The notes under the pieces are model-generated. The model did not search any database and was not told the origin of the DNA. It was given only the letters and a program-made list of their open reading frames with translations. From Succinatimonas sp. UBA6849 (GTDB taxonomy: Bacteria > Pseudomonadota > Gammaproteobacteria > Enterobacterales > Succinivibrionaceae), in contig DKDL01000118.1 of the NCBI GenBank assembly GCA_002449335.1, positions 1 to 8,305 of the forward strand: a stretch of DNA of 8,305 nt, read 5' to 3'. The position numbers and the translations under genes were made by a program. Each line of letters starts with the position of its first letter. Within the stretch, counting starts at the first letter, position 1. This document shows, one piece after another, positions 5,901 to 8,305 of the stretch.

Positions 5901-7145
5901 CCATTTATCGATAGACCACACTTTACTAAAGAGTGTGTCAGAAAACATACTATTCTGGCTCCTCAAATGGCACCTATCCATTTTGAGTTTTTCAAGACAG
6001 TTCTCTCAAAGTTTGGATATAACGTCGTAATTCCTGCACTGCCAGATAAATCATCCATTGATTTAGGATTGCGCTATGTGAACAACGACATGTGCTACCC
6101 TGCTATTGTGGTTATAGGTCAAATGCTGGAGGCCTTAAAGTCAGGCTTATATGATCCTGACAATACCTCCATCATGCTCTTCCAGACCTGTGGTGCATGT
6201 AGAGCTACCAACTATATTGCCGTTTTACGTAAAGCTTTAAAATACGCTGGTTTCCCTCAGGTACCAGTCTTCGCTGTCTATGGATTGGAAACTGATGAGT
6301 TCAAGATGCCGACTGCGATGTTCAAAGATGCAATTAAGGCTGCAGTCTATGGCGATCTGTTAATGAAATTAACTAACAGAGTAAGACCTTATGAAGTACA
6401 TGTAGGTGAAACTCAAAAGAACTTTGAAAAGTGGCTTAATAACTGCAAAGAAGAGCTTTTAAACAGTTCCAACAGACAGTACAAGCGTAATATCTTTGAT
6501 ATGGTAAAAGACTTTGAAAACATAGAAATCAACCATATTGAAAAGCCAAAGGTCGGCATTGTAGGAGAGATCTTAGTTAAGTATCACCCTGTAGCTAACA
6601 ACTACCTTGAAAAAGAACTCTTTGAAGAAGGCGCTGAAGTTGTAATGCCTGACTTTGTAGACTTCTTCTTGTACCTAGCAGGCGACCCTATCATTGAGCA
6701 TAACCTTTTAGAAGGTAAGCTCTTAAACAAGTTCTTTGCGCTGACTTTCATACGCTTAGTTGAGCACTACAGAAAATATGTTTATAAGGCACTCAAGAAC
6801 TCAAAGAGATTTACACCTCCATTGAACATCTTTACTACAGCAAAGCTTGCCGGCAAGTTTGTATCTTTAGGTAATATGGCTGGTGAAGGCTGGTTCTTAA
6901 CTGGTGAAATGGTTAAACTCATTGAAAACGATGTTCCAAATATCGTGTGTCTACAGCCTTTTGGCTGTCTGCCAAACCACATCACTGGTAAAGGTGTAGT
7001 GCACTCATTACGTCAAAGCTATAAAGAGGCTAATATCGTCTCCATTGACTGTGATGCTGGCGCATCTGAGGTAAATCAGTTAAACCGTGTAAAACTAATG
7101 CTTGGTGTGGCTAAAGCTAATCTTAAAAAGAAACAGGACTCTTAG
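2904..7145 (+). CDS. Large fused CoA-dehydratase activase (two BcrAD/BadFG ATPase domains, DUF2229, dehydratase-like modules)
   Basis: This 1413-residue protein joins an ATP-dependent electron activator to an Fe-S acceptor in one chain. In the separate-subunit relatives (HgdC with HgdAB, BadFG with BadDE), ATP hydrolysis in a homodimeric ASKHA activator drives a low-potential electron into a dehydratase or reductase. Domain 1 (about 4-255) has GIDIGSTTIK (7-16), ELGGEDAK and GACAGGTGAFID with Cys124, plus Cys163. Domain 2 (about 318-578) has GIDAGSTTSK (321-330), DIGGQDMK (418-425), Cys443 and Cys482. A Cys-rich linker follows (Cys610, 613, 617, 636). The C-terminal half comprises a DUF2229-like module (about 675-970) and a related module (about 1012-1400), each with a D-x-x-CYPA motif (Cys728, Cys1064) and an FGC motif (Cys942, Cys1355). 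Proteins of this size and order are widespread in anaerobes but their substrate is unknown to me. No hgdAB-like partner is adjacent. The ATG start has only a weak AAGAAC upstream. It is probably cytoplasmic, with no signal peptide. Confidence 0.9.
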   Translation: MTTLRLGIDIGSTTIKFVVLDENAKIIYKNYERHFSETGNAFKRNLEKVAPVLGDNPFYITLSGSSGMGVASRLNLPFEQEVLSCTSAINLLAKETDTAIELGGEDAKITYLRGSLEQRMNGACAGGTGAFIDQMANLLNTDAKGLNDLSKKGTKLYTIASRCGVFAKTDIQALINDGAQKEDLALSIFQAVVNQTVGTLAQGRAIEGKTAFLGGPLTFLSELKDRFIKTLKLKDEDVVSTPDACYFVAIGAAVCDEAKLTTLKELSELSKTALNAVTETKNHSEPLFASRDEYDAFVKRHSEDIVKRTSFDNYHGPVYVGIDAGSTTSKIAAVTDKNELLYTIYGSNQGSPLNTVVNELKELYDHMPEDCYIAGVTTTGYGESLIKAALHADFGEVETFAHLRAAKEFCPEVSFIMDIGGQDMKCFFVKDGTIGNITLNEACSAGCGSFIETFAKGLNLSAAEFADKAVDSKAPVDLGTRCTVFMNSKVKQAQKDGASVGDISAGISISVIKNALFKVMQLKDVDSLGDHIVVQGGTFLNNAVLRAMEKLLDKKVIRPDISGHMGAYGAAILAHESAALKEKDGKPYVSSILKREELDSFTYKTRSYRCHKCGNNCMITMQIFPDNSRHFTGNRCEKGIGGKVTNSLENTNNLYRYKYQRVFDYKPLDDDKAPRGVIGIPRCLNMYEDFPFWFTLLTKLGYKVVLSEESSAALYAKGLATIPSDSLCYPAKLVHGHIMSLIEAGVKKVFYPCLPFNLVDKAHPNDNHYNCPVVASYAENIRGNMDILKTENVTFLQPFLPINNQKRLCKRLIEEFKAEKLTKKEVEAACSAAYAELEHYKQDVRDFAQKVIQKARSENRHLIMLVGRPYHIDPEINHGIADMIESYGLAVISEDSVYHQKIKANKVGLINQWSYHARLYHAAEFAVENKDVTLIQLSSFGCGLDAITTDQVKEILEEHQRIYTLIKLDEVSNLGAARIRLRSLLAALARKSVPVFTPIPFIDRPHFTKECVRKHTILAPQMAPIHFEFFKTVLSKFGYNVVIPALPDKSSIDLGLRYVNNDMCYPAIVVIGQMLEALKSGLYDPDNTSIMLFQTCGACRATNYIAVLRKALKYAGFPQVPVFAVYGLETDEFKMPTAMFKDAIKAAVYGDLLMKLTNRVRPYEVHVGETQKNFEKWLNNCKEELLNSSNRQYKRNIFDMVKDFENIEINHIEKPKVGIVGEILVKYHPVANNYLEKELFEEGAEVVMPDFVDFFLYLAGDPIIEHNLLEGKLLNKFFALTFIRLVEHYRKYVYKALKNSKRFTPPLNIFTTAKLAGKFVSLGNMAGEGWFLTGEMVKLIENDVPNIVCLQPFGCLPNHITGKGVVHSLRQSYKEANIVSIDCDAGASEVNQLNRVKLMLGVAKANLKKKQDS

Positions 7146-7162
7146 TCACTCATTAAGACTGC

Positions 7163-7201
7163 ATCTTTGGCTGTAGTTTCTCATACAGCCAGAGATTTTT
7201 T
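7163..7201 (+). terminator. Strong intrinsic terminator of the activase gene
   Basis: A 13-bp stem with one G-U pair (7163-7175 with 7184-7196, core GGCTGTA/TACAGCC) and an 8-base loop runs directly into six T residues (7196-7201). It starts 17 bases after the activase stop codon and should end that transcript, making the gene monocistronic. Confidence 0.9.
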
Positions 7202-7237
7202 CAATTTCCTCTTTCCTAATTCTGTCATTTTCTCTAA

Positions 7238-7260
7238 AAAGATCTGCAACACAGATTTTT
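7238..7260 (+). terminator. Weak second hairpin, possible back-up terminator
   Basis: AAAGATCTG and CAGATTTTT form a 9-bp stem with one G-U pair and a 5-base loop. Its right arm ends in five T residues, so it could act as a weak terminator behind the strong one. The G-C content is low, and an unrelated AT-rich fold is equally possible. Confidence 0.3.
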
Positions 7261-7303
7261 ATCGAATAATTTTGAGCAAAAACAAGATGATCAAAATTAG
7301 CTT

Positions 7304-7332
7304 TTGACATCCTACGCTTTTGGTTAAATAAT
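7304..7332 (+). promoter_or_regulatory. Near-consensus sigma-70 promoter of the nitroreductase-like gene
   Basis: TTGACA (7304-7309, perfect -35) is followed after 17 bases by AATAAT (7327-7332, 5 of 6 for the -10). The start would fall near 7339, giving a leader of about 28 bases. The -10 lies inside the left arm of a perfect palindrome, and the -35 overlaps a smaller one (TCAAAA at 7291-7296, TTTTGA at 7302-7307). This suggests a strong promoter held in check by a repressor. Confidence 0.7.
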
Positions 7333-7356
7333 TAAACTGTAAGTTTAATTATTTAA
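7324..7356. promoter_or_regulatory. Perfect 14-bp palindrome over the -10 and start site: candidate operator
   Basis: TTAAATAATTAAAC (7324-7337) and GTTTAATTATTTAA (7343-7356) are exact inverted repeats around the 5-base centre TGTAA. The left arm covers the -10 hexamer and the right arm runs into the AAAGG ribosome binding site. If transcription starts near 7339 the left arm is not in the RNA, so a DNA operator for a dimeric regulator is more likely than an RNA hairpin. The cognate regulator is not visible in the window. Confidence 0.6.
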
Positions 7357-7366
7357 AGGTAACAAG

Positions 7367-8245
7367 ATGTTTAAAGTTTTAAAAAGATTATTCTTTCCTG
7401 TAATACCAGTACTCTTTAGTGCCTGCACTCTTGATGTCAATACCTGTAAGCATGTACCTAACCTTGAGGAAAGGTTATCTGATGTTTTTTATATGGCAGC
7501 TTTAGCTCCAAGTGCACATAACACTCAGATGTACTCTGTTTCTATCAATCAGGACTTAAAAATGGTTACAGTAAGATTAGATAACCAAAGATTGCTTAAA
7601 GTTACCGATCCTTTAAAAAGAGAGTCTTTAATCTCATTAGGTGCCTATGTAAGAGCACTTGAAACTGCATTTTTAGCCTATGGCTATAAAACCCAAACCA
7701 AGATAAAACAAGATCACATCACTCTTACTTATTCTTTGGATCTCAATAATGAGAATACCTCTCCTGACAGGAAGATCTTGTCATTGATGGAAAAGCGCCA
7801 TACCGACAAACGCAGTTTTAAACTGGATATGATTAAACCTAGCGTCTTAGATAAGCTTAGTCTGTCATACAAAAACACTGAGTATTCAGCACATAACACC
7901 TCAAACTTTACCTTTTTTAAAGATACCTTCATCAAGGCTTTTACAAAACAGGCATTTGATAAAGCAACAGCTAAAGAACTTTCTTTGTGGATGAGATTTT
8001 CAGATAAAGAAGCTCTTTTGCATAAAGATGGACTCCCTGCTGAGCAACTAGGAATATCAGGCATGAAGAAGTTCTTTTATTACACCTTTTTTGACAAAGA
8101 CTCTGTCATAAAAGACAGTTTTGCCTCAAAGAGTATAGAAATAGCTAAAACTCAGGCTGAAAATTGCGCAGGCTATCTTGTATTAAAGTCAGAGACTGAC
8201 AGCTTTGATGATCTGATTAAAACTGGCAGAACTTTATATGAATAA
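7367..8245 (+). CDS. Nitroreductase-family (Acg-like) putative lipoprotein
   Basis: The 292-residue product resembles the Acg-like branch of the FMN-dependent nitroreductase fold. Its two landmarks are APSAHNTQMYSV (47-58), a variant of the family's APSxHNTQPW flavin-site motif, and EKRHTDKRSF (142-151), matching the RRxTDRRPF-type segment. The later region (about 225-290) has the expected L-G-I-S-G-M helix and the A-G-Y-L-V-L strand. The N-terminus MFKVLKRLFFPVIPVLFSAC looks like a Sec lipoprotein signal, with Cys20 as the acylated residue and F-S-A before it; there is no twin-arginine motif. The protein would therefore be membrane-anchored in the envelope, unusual for a flavoprotein of this fold. 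The ATG start is supported by AAAGG seven bases upstream. At 292 residues it seems shorter than typical Acg-like proteins (about 320-370, from memory), stopping where a last C-terminal segment is expected. The substrate is unknown, and flavin binding is inferred. Confidence 0.7.
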   Translation: MFKVLKRLFFPVIPVLFSACTLDVNTCKHVPNLEERLSDVFYMAALAPSAHNTQMYSVSINQDLKMVTVRLDNQRLLKVTDPLKRESLISLGAYVRALETAFLAYGYKTQTKIKQDHITLTYSLDLNNENTSPDRKILSLMEKRHTDKRSFKLDMIKPSVLDKLSLSYKNTEYSAHNTSNFTFFKDTFIKAFTKQAFDKATAKELSLWMRFSDKEALLHKDGLPAEQLGISGMKKFFYYTFFDKDSVIKDSFASKSIEIAKTQAENCAGYLVLKSETDSFDDLIKTGRTLYE

Positions 8246-8277
8246 TGTGGTGACAAGGAAAAGTCACTACATTATTT
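8241..8277 (+). terminator. Hairpin terminator overlapping the stop codon of the nitroreductase-like gene
   Basis: A 14-bp stem with one G-U pair (8241-8254 with 8263-8276; core TGTGGTGAC / GTCACTACA) and an 8-base loop begins two bases before the TAA. Only a short T-rich tail follows (ATTATTTAG), so its strength is uncertain, but the long stem and its position suggest it ends this one-gene transcript. The final 28 bases of the window show nothing further. Confidence 0.6.
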
Positions 8278-8305
8278 AGAAACAGCAGATCACATCCTAG
8301 GCAAG

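Noticed and set aside
4106..6985. Two short minus-strand open frames (66 and 67 codons) within the activase gene.
   Set aside because: They are short, antisense and overlap conserved activase motifs, with no independent evidence of coding.
7261..7310. An FNR/CRP-type site in the TTTTGA...TCAAAA-rich region before the nitroreductase-like gene.
   Set aside because: The half-sites do not match TTGAT-N4-ATCAA. The dyad present has a 5-base gap and a TCAAAA/TTTTGA order.
7729..8064. 111-codon open frame on the minus strand inside the nitroreductase-like gene.
   Set aside because: It lies wholly antisense to a gene with clear family motifs, has no ribosome site that I can see and no recognisable protein features.
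8243..8305. In-frame stop of the nitroreductase-like gene as a possible nonsense mutation, since the frame stays open afterwards with residues such as SLHYLETADHILGK.
   Set aside because: The stop lies within a 14-bp terminator-like stem, which argues for a natural gene end. Twenty stop-free codons are also not significant by chance. A comparison with orthologues could reopen this.

Overview
This is an AT-rich bacterial window. It holds one truncated gene at the left edge and four complete genes. degS points to a gammaproteobacterium, because a membrane-anchored single-PDZ DegS is a sigma-E pathway component of that class. The CoA-dehydratase-type activase, an anaerobe-style biotin synthase and a DUF1703-type ATPase/nuclease remnant point to a strict or facultative gut or rumen anaerobe. 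A Succinivibrionaceae-like host (Succinivibrio, Anaerobiospirillum, Ruminobacter) fits best. That placement is inferred from gene content and base composition, not from a phylogeny.

Layout: (1) positions 1-227, the C-terminal end of a PD-(D/E)XK (DUF1703 / PDDEXK_9) protein. (2) 353-1450, degS, ending at a 13-bp hairpin shared with the convergent bioB. (3) 1540-2514 on the minus strand, bioB, which starts at GTG with a good Shine-Dalgarno. Its leader contains a terminator-like hairpin, and two ATGCATAACA repeats lie at and above its promoter. (4) 2515-2903, a 389-base divergent spacer with no gene. The half next to the activase contains two abutting long inverted repeats. (5) 2904-7145, a 1413-residue protein fusing two BadF/BcrA/HgdC-type ATPase domains to a Cys-rich linker and two related 2-hydroxyacyl-CoA-dehydratase-like modules, followed by a strong terminator. 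(6) 7304-8277, a monocistronic unit: a near-consensus promoter overlapped by a perfect 14-bp palindrome, a gene for a lipoprotein-like nitroreductase-fold protein, and a hairpin that includes its stop codon.

The genes do not form an operon. Each appears to be transcribed alone, and I see no shared pathway. A loose theme is redox and iron-sulfur chemistry (radical-SAM BioB, the Fe-S activase fusion, a flavin-type nitroreductase) plus envelope stress (DegS, a lipoprotein). The two most notable items are the activase fusion, which looks like an ATP-driven electron-transfer system made covalent by duplication and fusion, and the regulatory DNA, namely the bioB leader, the activase leader and the nitroreductase operator. 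The protein families themselves are recognisable. I do not see a clearly new multi-gene system, CRISPR array, insertion sequence or RNA gene.
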